64,000 nt of DNA from Caballeronia udeis (GTDB taxonomy: Bacteria; Pseudomonadota; Gammaproteobacteria; Burkholderiales; Burkholderiaceae). The notes below the pieces were generated by a model that searched no databases, was not told the DNA's origin, and saw nothing but the letters and a program-made list of their open reading frames with translations. Positions 17,885 to 25,476 of this stretch are shown here, piece after piece. Position numbers and translations under genes: made by a program. Position 1 is the first letter of the stretch; each line of letters starts with the position of its first letter. The stretch covers positions 18,573 through 82,572 of the forward strand of contig NZ_FCOK02000040.1 of assembly GCF_001544555.2 (NCBI RefSeq), read 5' to 3'.

Positions 17885-18271
17885 ATGCGACTTCTTCACA
17901 CCATGCTGCGAGTCGGCGACTTGCAGCGATCCATCGATTTCTACACGCGCATCCTCGGTATGAAAGTGCTCCGTCAGAGCGAAAACACCGAGTACAAATA
18001 CACGCTGGCGTTCGTCGGTTACGGCGATGAAAGCGAAAACAGCGTGCTCGAACTGACCTACAACTGGGGCGTCGACAAGTACGACCTGGGCTCGGCTTAC
18101 GGCCACATTGCGCTGGAAGTGGACGACGCGGCAGCGGCTTGCAATCGTATTCGCGAAGCAGGCGGCAAGGTTTCGCGCGAAGCCGGTCCGGTGAAAGGCG
18201 GAACGACGGTGATCGCTTTTGTTGAAGATCCGGACGGGTACAAGGTCGAGTTGATCGAGAAGCATTCCTGA
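17885..18271 (+). CDS. gloA: Lactoylglutathione lyase (glyoxalase I)
   Basis: Metal-dependent enzyme that isomerises the methylglyoxal-glutathione hemithioacetal to S-lactoylglutathione. The 128-residue product begins MRLLHTMLRVGDLQRSIDFY with the first metal His. Other family blocks follow: LGMKVLRQSENTEYKYTLAF, ELTYNWG with the Glu ligand, GHIALEVDD and DPDGYKVELIE. Length and motifs are those of the short nickel-type enzyme. A strong terminator follows 40 bases after the stop. Confidence 0.96.
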   Translation: MRLLHTMLRVGDLQRSIDFYTRILGMKVLRQSENTEYKYTLAFVGYGDESENSVLELTYNWGVDKYDLGSAYGHIALEVDDAAAACNRIREAGGKVSREAGPVKGGTTVIAFVEDPDGYKVELIEKHS

Positions 18272-18311
18272 GACGGTTTGCTGGTTTCCAGTCAAGAGCT
18301 CCCGCAGTGTT

Positions 18312-18340
18312 TGAGGCTCCTTCGGGAGCCTCATTCTTTT
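18312..18340 (+). terminator. Rho-independent terminator of gloA
   Basis: The arms tgaggctcc and ggagcctca form a 9-bp stem closed by the stable tetraloop ttcg, followed by a T-rich tail. Confidence 0.93.
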
Positions 18341-18388
18341 TGACCTCCTACCACCCTGCATTGCGCCTTGTCGCCTCGCTGATCAGAA

Positions 18389-18418
18389 CCAATTAATCAG
18401 ATATCCTTAGTTAATTGG
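18389..18418. promoter_or_regulatory. Inverted repeat upstream of the DMT transporter gene
   Basis: A perfect 8-bp inverted repeat, ccaattaa and ttaattgg, is separated by 14 bases, about 120 bases before the transporter start. The AT-rich block stands out from the GC-rich surroundings. The right arm with its flank (caattaactaagg on the minus strand) matches 10 of 13 bases of caattatttaggg on the minus strand just upstream of the LysR gene start at 20427. The same regulator may therefore bind both places; this is inference. Confidence 0.5.
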
Positions 18419-18537
18419 AGCCGCGATAACACCTGCCACCACGTCCATTCGCCGCAAGCCCGCATGACAGCCTGACGCCATCAGTGGCAGAATGCGCCAG
18501 AGACGTGATTCAGCAACCAGTTAAAACACAATAATCA

Positions 18538-19473
18538 ATGAGCACCACTGCCCTGCCTGTGCGCCGCGCGCCCGACGCCACCGCCATCCTGTTGATGATC
18601 GCGCTATGCGCAGTGTGGGGTTTCCAGCAAGTCGCCATCAAGGGTGCAAACGCTTCTTTCCCGCCGCTGCTTCAAGCGGGCATCCGCTCAAGCATAGCGA
18701 CAATTCTCGTCTGGCTATGGACACGTTCACGCGGCATCGCGCTGTTTCGCCGCGACAATACCCTCGCGTCCGGCCTGCTCGCCGGTGTGCTGTTCGGCGG
18801 CGAGTTCGTGTGCATTTTCCTGGGGCTGACGTTGACGAGCGCCACGCGCATGGTCGTCTTTCTCTACACTGCGCCGTGTTTCATGGCGCTTGGCCTGCAC
18901 TGGTTCGTCGCGGGAGAAAAACTGAAGCGGATACAGTGGGCGGGAATAGCGCTCGCGTTCGGCGGCATCACACTCGCTTTCGCCGATGGTTTCCTGCACC
19001 CGGCCACGGGCAGCACGTCGACATGGCAAGGAACGGCAGGCGATGCCCTCGGCGTACTCGGCGGCGTCTTCTGGGCAGCAACAACGGTCGTCATCCGCGC
19101 ATCACCGCTCGCTCGTGCCAGCGCGAGCAAGACGCTCCTCTATCAGCTCGCGGTATCGACCATTGTTTTGCTCGGGCTCGCCTTCGCGCTCGGGCAAACG
19201 CATGTGAGCACGATCACGTTGACCGCCGTCGCCAGCCTCGCCTATCAGGCAATCGTGGTGGCGTTCCTGAGCTATCTCACGTGGTTCTGGTTGCTCACGC
19301 GCTACATGGCGTCCCGGCTCTCCGTGTTCTCGTTTCTCACGCCCATCTTTGGTGTTGGGTTCGGCGTTGCACTGCTGGGCGAAACGCTGACTAACCGATT
19401 CATGATTGCATCGGCGCTGGTTGTGGCCGGCATTGCGCTGGTCAATGCACCCGCCGGACGGCGGCGCACCTGA
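18538..19473 (+). CDS. DMT-superfamily (EamA) transporter
   Basis: A 311-residue inner-membrane protein with two EamA repeats of five helices each. The first repeat opens with ILLMIALCAVWGFQQVAIK and the second spans about residues 165-300 (LGVLGGVFWAATTVVIRASP). EamA proteins export amino acids or other metabolites, but the substrate is not evident. It converges on the LysR gene, with nine bases between the stops. An AT-rich inverted repeat precedes it. Confidence 0.88.
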   Translation: MSTTALPVRRAPDATAILLMIALCAVWGFQQVAIKGANASFPPLLQAGIRSSIATILVWLWTRSRGIALFRRDNTLASGLLAGVLFGGEFVCIFLGLTLTSATRMVVFLYTAPCFMALGLHWFVAGEKLKRIQWAGIALAFGGITLAFADGFLHPATGSTSTWQGTAGDALGVLGGVFWAATTVVIRASPLARASASKTLLYQLAVSTIVLLGLAFALGQTHVSTITLTAVASLAYQAIVVAFLSYLTWFWLLTRYMASRLSVFSFLTPIFGVGFGVALLGETLTNRFMIASALVVAGIALVNAPAGRRRT

Positions 19474-19482
19474 TCACACCGG

Positions 19483-20427
19483 CTACCGCACACGCCCGGC
19501 CGTTTGCGCGGCGCGACTGGCGTCGTTCATGATCTGCCCGGCCAGCGCGAGCGCCACGTCAACCGCCGCGGATTGCGTGCGATCCGCAAGACAAACAAGC
19601 GCGAACTGCAGTCCCAGCTTACGCGGGTGAACAATCGACACGCGCACGAGGCGATGGCCATCGGGATCTCGTTGCAGCAATGAAGCCGTGCAGAACATCA
19701 CGGCATCCGAGCGCGCGACCACATCCTTCAGCACGGCGACATCGTTACATTCCAACTGCACGGGAACGGCCTCGTGCGCGCGAAATTTCAGCAGCCTGCG
19801 CAACGCGTCTTCCATAAACCCGGACAGCGGCACGGACACCAGCGGAAATTCACGCACCGCCGCGAGCGGCACCGGCGCACGCGCGAGCAACGGATGGCCG
19901 GGGCGCACGAACCAGCCACCGTCGTGACTCAGCAGGCGATGCGTAGTGATGTCTGGCGCAGCCGGCGTTTCACGACGATCGATCACGACGAAATCCACGC
20001 CCTCCGAGCGCAGGCTTTGCATCAGCACACTGGATTCGGCTATTTGCACGGATACCTTGGTGGCGGGAAACTGCCGCGCGCATTCGACCAGCAGATCCGG
20101 AAACAGGATGGCGGCGGCATAAGGCCCCATGCCAATTCTCATCTCGCCCAGCGCGTCCGTGCGAATCAACTCGACATCGCGAAAAAGACAGCGCGCTTCG
20201 AACAGCACACGCCGGGCACGCTCGACCAGCATCCGGCCGGCGGCAGTCGTTGCAACGCCGCGTGCCGCGCGGTCGAAGAGCTTGATATCGAACTCGTCTT
20301 CCAGTGCCTGGATGCTGCGGCTCAGCGCCGGCTGGCTCAGGTGAACCCGCTCGGCCGCACGCGCGAAACTGCCCTCCTCGGCGAGAGCGACCAGATGCGC
20401 GAGGCGCTGCGAATTGATCTCATGCAT
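19483..20427 (-). CDS. LysR-family transcriptional regulator
   Basis: A 314-residue regulator. The N-terminal helix-turn-helix is LVALAEEGSFARAAERVHLS followed by QPALSRSIQALEDEFDIKLF. The effector domain includes GEMRIGMGPYAAAILFP and a typical PGHPLLARAPVPLA segment. It lies downstream of the porin gene in the same direction and converges on the DMT transporter gene. It may control either; the shared AT-rich motif near 18395 and 20450 favours the transporter. Confidence 0.9.
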   Translation of the reverse strand: MHEINSQRLAHLVALAEEGSFARAAERVHLSQPALSRSIQALEDEFDIKLFDRAARGVATTAAGRMLVERARRVLFEARCLFRDVELIRTDALGEMRIGMGPYAAAILFPDLLVECARQFPATKVSVQIAESSVLMQSLRSEGVDFVVIDRRETPAAPDITTHRLLSHDGGWFVRPGHPLLARAPVPLAAVREFPLVSVPLSGFMEDALRRLLKFRAHEAVPVQLECNDVAVLKDVVARSDAVMFCTASLLQRDPDGHRLVRVSIVHPRKLGLQFALVCLADRTQSAAVDVALALAGQIMNDASRAAQTAGRVR

Positions 20428-20535
20428 GATTTAAGACGGAACCCTAAATAATTGATCGCCGGTTGCGAAGGCGGGTGGTTATATCATCTCCGGCTATCAC
20501 CGGGGCGTACGCAACGGCGCCCGTGGTTCACAAAG

Positions 20536-20561
20536 GCGGCATCCCGCGCCGGATGCCGCCG
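20536..20561 (-). terminator. Terminator after the porin gene
   Basis: A 10-bp perfect stem, ggcggcatcc and ggatgccgcc with a six-base loop, lies nine bases past the porin stop. On the minus strand it is followed by the short T-run cctttgtg. Confidence 0.7.
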
Positions 20562-20569
20562 ATCCTGCC

Positions 20570-21718
20570 TCAGAACTTGTGCCGGATCCCGGCCATCACG
20601 CCGAGCTGCGTGCTTTTCTGCGCGAGACTGACCGCGTTGACCCCTTGCAACTGCGAGCCGATCAAACCGGCCCTGTAGAGCGAATAGTCAGTTTCCAGAT
20701 AAACGTCAGTGCGCTTGGACAGGTCGTAATCGGCAACCAGTTGAAACTGCCACGCCGCGCCGTCCTGCGGCTGGGTCTTGCCGGCCTGCAGCGTGCGCCA
20801 GACGTTCCCGGCGAGATGCCAGAAGCCGACTTGCTGCGTAACATCGCCAAGTATCATCGTGCGCCGCTTGAAGTCCGAGTATTTCAGCGCTGCGAGTCCT
20901 TGCGCGGTGAACGGTCCATTGGCGAAAGTGGAGTACCCCTTGTCGTTCTGATTGACGAGATAACCCAGCGCGAAACGCGTCTTGTCCCACGTGTACGAAC
21001 CGCCGAAGGTCCATGCTTTACCGTTGCTGCCGTTGATGGAATCCTTGGTCTCCTTGTACGCTCCGCCGAGCGTGAACGGGCCGTTCGCGGGTGCGTAGGC
21101 CGCGGCTACGCCGTATTGAGAGCCGTACGCCATACGGCCGGCGTTGCCGCTGAACGAATAGGCTGTCGAGACGCGGAAGTCCTTGTACCTGCCGTGATAC
21201 TGGACCTGGTTGCTGCTCCAGATGCCGCCGGTCATGGTGACTTCGGGCTGGAAGTTGAAGTCGGACGGAATCCACGGATTGCTGGAGTAGCCGCCCATCA
21301 CGACCCCTTCGATCATCACGTTGTACTGACGGCCCAATACGAGATGCCCATAAGTGGATGATTGCAGCCCGATCTGCGCTTCATTGAAGAAGGGCATGGA
21401 CGGGTCGCTCTGGCCGTTGTTCAGGAGGAAACGGTTTTCGAGCTTGAAGGTGGTCGACCAGCCGCCGCCCAGGTCTTCCACGCCCTTGATACCCCAACGG
21501 CTCTCGCTCAAGCCGCCCGGGCCCATCAGGAAGCGGCCGTTGCCGGCGGTGTCCGCCTTCGACAGATAACGCACGCTCGTGTCGGCAATGCCGTAGAGCG
21601 TGACGCTGGATTGTGCTTCGCTGGTTTCGCAGGCAAACGCGGCGGGCAGCAATGCGCAACTGACCTTCCACCATTTTCCCGGCTTGCCATGGGTTCTCCG
21701 TTGTCCCGACTTGTTCAT
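20570..21718 (-). CDS. Outer-membrane general porin (Gram-negative porin family 4)
   Basis: A 382-residue trimeric beta-barrel porin of the Burkholderia/Neisseria type. An N-terminal signal (WWKVSCALLPAAFACETSEAQ) precedes the typical mature start SSVTLYGIADTSVRYLS. The conserved SRWGIKGVEDLGGG block and the ending GIRHKF, with the C-terminal Phe needed by the BAM complex, are present. Porins admit small hydrophilic solutes. The gene is probably monocistronic, with a hairpin just after the stop. The signal sequence is unusual in containing two cysteines but no clear lipobox. Confidence 0.93.
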   Translation of the reverse strand: MNKSGQRRTHGKPGKWWKVSCALLPAAFACETSEAQSSVTLYGIADTSVRYLSKADTAGNGRFLMGPGGLSESRWGIKGVEDLGGGWSTTFKLENRFLLNNGQSDPSMPFFNEAQIGLQSSTYGHLVLGRQYNVMIEGVVMGGYSSNPWIPSDFNFQPEVTMTGGIWSSNQVQYHGRYKDFRVSTAYSFSGNAGRMAYGSQYGVAAAYAPANGPFTLGGAYKETKDSINGSNGKAWTFGGSYTWDKTRFALGYLVNQNDKGYSTFANGPFTAQGLAALKYSDFKRRTMILGDVTQQVGFWHLAGNVWRTLQAGKTQPQDGAAWQFQLVADYDLSKRTDVYLETDYSLYRAGLIGSQLQGVNAVSLAQKSTQLGVMAGIRHKF

Positions 21719-22118
21719 ACGTCTCCTCGTGATGTCGTCATGCGACGATCAGGCTTGGCCTGTATCGCCACGAATCAAAGAAGCCGTTGTGTGTCTCCGA
21801 TACACCCGCGCCATGCCGCTGAAGCGGCTGCCCTTCATAAGGGTCTGCTGCGCTTTTGAGCCGCTAATTTGAGACTAAGGAGGGGATTAACTCCAGTGCA
21901 TTCCTTGCATCGTGAAGATGCAGAAGCCGCATGGGAGCAAGGAGAAAAGAGATCGCGCGGTTCGCGTCAACGAACCCGGAATTTAGAGATAGAAAAGAGG
22001 AGATGAGCAGCAACAGGCGCGATAGCAAGCCGATAGAACCGCCCTGGCGCGACCAGCGCGGCACGCCTATGCGGTCGGCCATGCATGCGCCCGAACCCGC
22101 CTGCGGCCTCAAAAACGG
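21719..22118. other. Intergenic region upstream of the porin
   Basis: Four hundred bases with no convincing gene. It contains the porin promoter region and a 14-base palindrome, gccgct-ga-agcggc, at 21815-21828. A purine-rich stretch at about 21890-22010 contains several GGAG-like sequences but no frame with protein-like composition. Confidence 0.6.
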
Positions 22119-22931
22119 CTACTGCGCCGCCTTCACCACCTGCGCCAGTTTCACGAATTCGGCCACGGGCACTTCTTCCGCACGCCGCGAAAGATCAAAT
22201 CCCAGCGCATCGAAATCCACGCGATCACGGTATACGCCCAACGTATTACGCATCATCTTGCGGCGTTGCGAAAACGCCGCCAGCACGACTTCGCCGAGCA
22301 CCTTGTCATCGACATCAGGCAGCTCATGCGGCGCATACGGAATCATCCGCACGATGGCGGAATTCACCTTCGGCGGAGGGTTGAACGATTCGGGCGGGAC
22401 ATCGATGAGTTTCTCGATGGAATACCGGTACTGCAGCATCACCGTCAGCCGGCCAAAATCCTTGTTGCCCGGCTCGGCGATCATCCGGTCCACCACTTCA
22501 TCCTGCAGCATGAAATGCTGGTCGATGACTTTCGGCGCGAACGTGGTCAGATGAAACAGCAGCGGACTGGAAATGTTGTACGGCAAATTCCCGACAATCC
22601 GCAGGGACGGTTTTTCACCTTCCAGCGCGAGCGAACCAAAGTCGAACGCGAGCGCGTCGCCGGCATGCAGCGCCAGCAGGTTGCCAAACCGCTTCTCAAG
22701 CCGGCCAATCAAATCGCGATCCAGCTCGACTGCGTGCAGCGGCGACTCCGGCGTGGAGAGCCGTTCGATCAGCGGCGCGGTGAGCGCCGCGAGGCCCGGT
22801 CCGATCTCGACCATGCGTTCGCCACGCTTCGGCGCGATGGTGTCCACGATCGAATCGATCACGCCTTGATCGACGAGGAAGTTCTGCCCGAAGCGCTTGC
22901 GCGCGAAGTGGCCCTGGTGCTTGATGGACAT
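22119..22931 (-). CDS. rsmA: 16S rRNA (adenine1518/1519-N6) dimethyltransferase
   Basis: SAM-dependent enzyme (KsgA) that dimethylates A1518 and A1519 in helix 45 of 16S rRNA during 30S assembly. The 270 residues show the family start KRFGQNFLVD, the SAM-binding motif MVEIGPGLAALT, and the catalytic motif NLPYNISSP. It is the last gene of the leftward lptD-surA-pdxA-rsmA cluster, a conserved proteobacterial order. The gap to pdxA is 60 bases. Confidence 0.97.
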   Translation of the reverse strand: MSIKHQGHFARKRFGQNFLVDQGVIDSIVDTIAPKRGERMVEIGPGLAALTAPLIERLSTPESPLHAVELDRDLIGRLEKRFGNLLALHAGDALAFDFGSLALEGEKPSLRIVGNLPYNISSPLLFHLTTFAPKVIDQHFMLQDEVVDRMIAEPGNKDFGRLTVMLQYRYSIEKLIDVPPESFNPPPKVNSAIVRMIPYAPHELPDVDDKVLGEVVLAAFSQRRKMMRNTLGVYRDRVDFDALGFDLSRRAEEVPVAEFVKLAQVVKAAQ

Positions 22932-22991
22932 CGGAGAAGCCGATTAAAACCGCAATGAAAAGGGAACAGACAAGGAATGAGGCAAAAGCAA

Positions 22992-23978
22992 TCAGGCTGC
23001 GCGACGGTGGCGCGCCATGGCGACGGCTGTATCGATGGCAACCATCAGGCTGCCCGGATCCGCGCGGCCCGTGCCGGCCAGATCGAGCGCGGTGCCATGG
23101 TCGACCGAGGTGCGGATGATCGGCAGCCCCAGCGTAATGTTGATGCCTTCGCCGAACGTCGCGAATTTCAGGACCGGCAAACCCTGGTCGTGGAACATTG
23201 CGAGCACGCAATCGGCGTCTTTGAGATAACGCGGCTGGAACAAGGTATCCGCCGGATAGGGACCGGGAGCATCAATGCCCAGCGCGCGCGCTTGCAGAAG
23301 CGCGGGCGTGATGACATCGATTTCCTCGCGGCCCAGGTAACCGTTTTCGCCCGCGTGCGGGTTGAGCCCGGTGACCAGGATGCGCGGCTTCGGCAGACCG
23401 AACAGCGCTTTCAGGTCGGAATCGATAATGCTCAGCGTCTCGACAATCCCATCCACCGTCAACGCTGCCGACACGTCCTTCAGCGGCAGATGCGTAGTGG
23501 CGAGCGCGACGCGCAGCGGCCGGTCGCCCATGCCCGCGAGCATCATGACAACGCGCGGTGTATGCGTACGTTCGGCGAGATATTCGGTGTGGCCGGTGAA
23601 GGGAACGCCGGCGTCGTTGATAGTGCTTTTTTGCAGCGGTGCGGTGACGATAGCGTCGAAACGGCCGCTCATCGCCCCGTCTATGGCTGTATCGAGCAGG
23701 CCCAGCACGTAACGGCCATTGGCGGCGTTCAGCTTGCCCGCGGTCACCGGAACACCCAGCGCGTGATGCTCGATATCGATCGCAGCGCCAGTAGAAAGCC
23801 ACGAGGACGAACCAGCCCGCTCAGCCATCAGCTCGCGGTCACCCAGCACGGTAAACCGCACCGACGGCCACCGCTCAGCCGCATCAGCCAGCGCCGCCAC
23901 CGTCAACTCGGGTCCCACCCCCGCCGGTTCCCCGGTGGTGATGGCGATCGACAATGGGGACTGGCTCGCTGCGTTCAT
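22992..23978 (-). CDS. pdxA: 4-hydroxythreonine-4-phosphate dehydrogenase
   Basis: Pyridoxal-phosphate synthesis enzyme that oxidises 4-phosphohydroxy-L-threonine in an NAD-dependent, metal-assisted step. The 328-residue product has the family blocks TTGEPAGVGPEL, TAPLQKSTINDAG, FTGHTEYLAER, and HDQGLPVLK. Length is normal. It sits 11 bases downstream of surA, so co-transcription is very likely. Confidence 0.96.
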   Translation of the reverse strand: MNAASQSPLSIAITTGEPAGVGPELTVAALADAAERWPSVRFTVLGDRELMAERAGSSSWLSTGAAIDIEHHALGVPVTAGKLNAANGRYVLGLLDTAIDGAMSGRFDAIVTAPLQKSTINDAGVPFTGHTEYLAERTHTPRVVMMLAGMGDRPLRVALATTHLPLKDVSAALTVDGIVETLSIIDSDLKALFGLPKPRILVTGLNPHAGENGYLGREEIDVITPALLQARALGIDAPGPYPADTLFQPRYLKDADCVLAMFHDQGLPVLKFATFGEGINITLGLPIIRTSVDHGTALDLAGTGRADPGSLMVAIDTAVAMARHRRAA

Positions 23979-23989
23979 CTCGCGAAACC

Positions 23990-25369
23990 TTACTGGTTCA
24001 GCGCTTGCTGAGCCGCAACACCCTTGTACTGCACGTAAGCGGTGTCGCGCAGTTCACGCAGCCAGTCGGAATACGCTTGCTCGGCCTTGCGCTGGCCAAT
24101 CGCCTGACGCGCCGTGTCCAGTTGCTGCTGTACGGAACCTTCCGCGTCGCGGCGTGCCAGCACCTGGATCAGGTGATAACCGTACTCGCTGCGAACCGGA
24201 TCGCTGACCTGGCCGTCTTTCAGGTTGTTCATGGCGCGCTCGAATTCCGGCACGGTTTCACCCGGGCTGATCCAGCCGAGATCCCCGCCCTGCGACGCTG
24301 AACCGTCCTGCGAATAGGTCCGCGCGAAGTTGGCGAAGTCACCGCCCTTCTCAACGTCACTCTTGATATCGAGCAGCTTCTGACGGGCGGCCGCCTCGGA
24401 CACGCCGTCGGCTACGCGCAGCAAAATGTGCCGGACGTGGGTTTGCACGAGCTTGGGTGCATCAGCAGCCTGGCCCTGGCCTGTGCGGCGCTCCACCAGC
24501 TTGATGATCTCAAAACCGCCGTCGGTGCGAATCAGTTGCGGATTCACCTCGTTCGGGCGGAGCGAAGCAACCGCGCTCACAATGGAAGCCGGCAACGAAG
24601 CCTGCGTGCGGAAACCGAGGTCCCCGCCCTTGGGCGCGTCAGTATCCTGCGAATTGTTTTTCGCCAGCTTGGTGAAATCCGTTCCGCTTTGCGCATCTTT
24701 CAGCACGGCCTCGGCCTTCGCCTGGATAGCGGCAATATCGGCCTGTGACGCGTTGTCCGGCACCTTGAACATGATGTGCTGGAGATGCAGGTCGTTCGAC
24801 TGGCGGGCGTTCGGTCCACGCTGGCTGGCAACGTAGTTGGCCACTTCGCCGTCCGACACCGTGATCTTGCTGTCCACCTCTTTCTCACGCAGTTTCGACA
24901 GCGTCAGCTCGGTGCGGGCATCGCGCTGGAAGGTCGACCAGGGCACCCCTTGCGCCTCAATGCGCGCGCGGTACACATCAAGCGTCATCTGGTTTTGCTG
25001 CGCGAGGCGCTCGAGCGTGCGTTGCACGGTGGCGTCGTCAACAGTGATGTTGTCTTCCTTCGCCTTCTGCAACTGAATCCGCTCGATCACCATCTGGTCG
25101 AGCACCTGGCGTTGCAATTGATCCGCGGGCGGAACCGGCGCGTTCTGCTGTTGCAGGCGGCGCACGATCAGACCCGTGCGGTCGGCGAGTTCGCGTTCCG
25201 TGATCACATCGTTGTTCACCACCGCGACGACAGAGTCCGCAATCTGCGCGCCGCCCGCCGTTGTCGCGGGCGACAGCGCCTGAGCGTGCGCGGCCGGGCC
25301 GGCCAGTAAAGCTGCGGCGAAAACACCTGCCGCGAACATTGCGCACTTCAACTTGTTCATGTTTGACAC
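23990..25369 (-). CDS. surA: Periplasmic chaperone and peptidyl-prolyl isomerase SurA
   Basis: Periplasmic chaperone that delivers outer-membrane proteins, including LptD, to the BAM complex. The 459 residues have a signal peptide ending at AAHAQ (about residue 30), an N-terminal chaperone domain (DSVVAVVNNDVITERELADR) and two parvulin domains. The parvulin domains begin near HIMFKVPD (about residue 195) and HILLRVADG (about residue 315). The C-terminal helix completes the chaperone module. It lies between lptD and pdxA. Confidence 0.96.
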   Translation of the reverse strand: MSNMNKLKCAMFAAGVFAAALLAGPAAHAQALSPATTAGGAQIADSVVAVVNNDVITERELADRTGLIVRRLQQQNAPVPPADQLQRQVLDQMVIERIQLQKAKEDNITVDDATVQRTLERLAQQNQMTLDVYRARIEAQGVPWSTFQRDARTELTLSKLREKEVDSKITVSDGEVANYVASQRGPNARQSNDLHLQHIMFKVPDNASQADIAAIQAKAEAVLKDAQSGTDFTKLAKNNSQDTDAPKGGDLGFRTQASLPASIVSAVASLRPNEVNPQLIRTDGGFEIIKLVERRTGQGQAADAPKLVQTHVRHILLRVADGVSEAAARQKLLDIKSDVEKGGDFANFARTYSQDGSASQGGDLGWISPGETVPEFERAMNNLKDGQVSDPVRSEYGYHLIQVLARRDAEGSVQQQLDTARQAIGQRKAEQAYSDWLRELRDTAYVQYKGVAAQQALNQ

Positions 25370-25438
25370 AGATACTCCATCGATTGCGGCCGGTGACCGA
25401 CCCTATTGCCTGTTGCCCTGTTACCTGCGGCGTGCTTC

Positions 25439-25462
25439 ACATATTCCGGCACATATTCCGGC
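25439..25462. repeat. 12-base direct repeat between lptD and surA
   Basis: The unit acatattccggc occurs twice in tandem in the short gap between the two genes. It may affect mRNA structure; no other role can be seen. Confidence 0.6.
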
Positions 25463-25476
25463 ACACACCCGCACGC

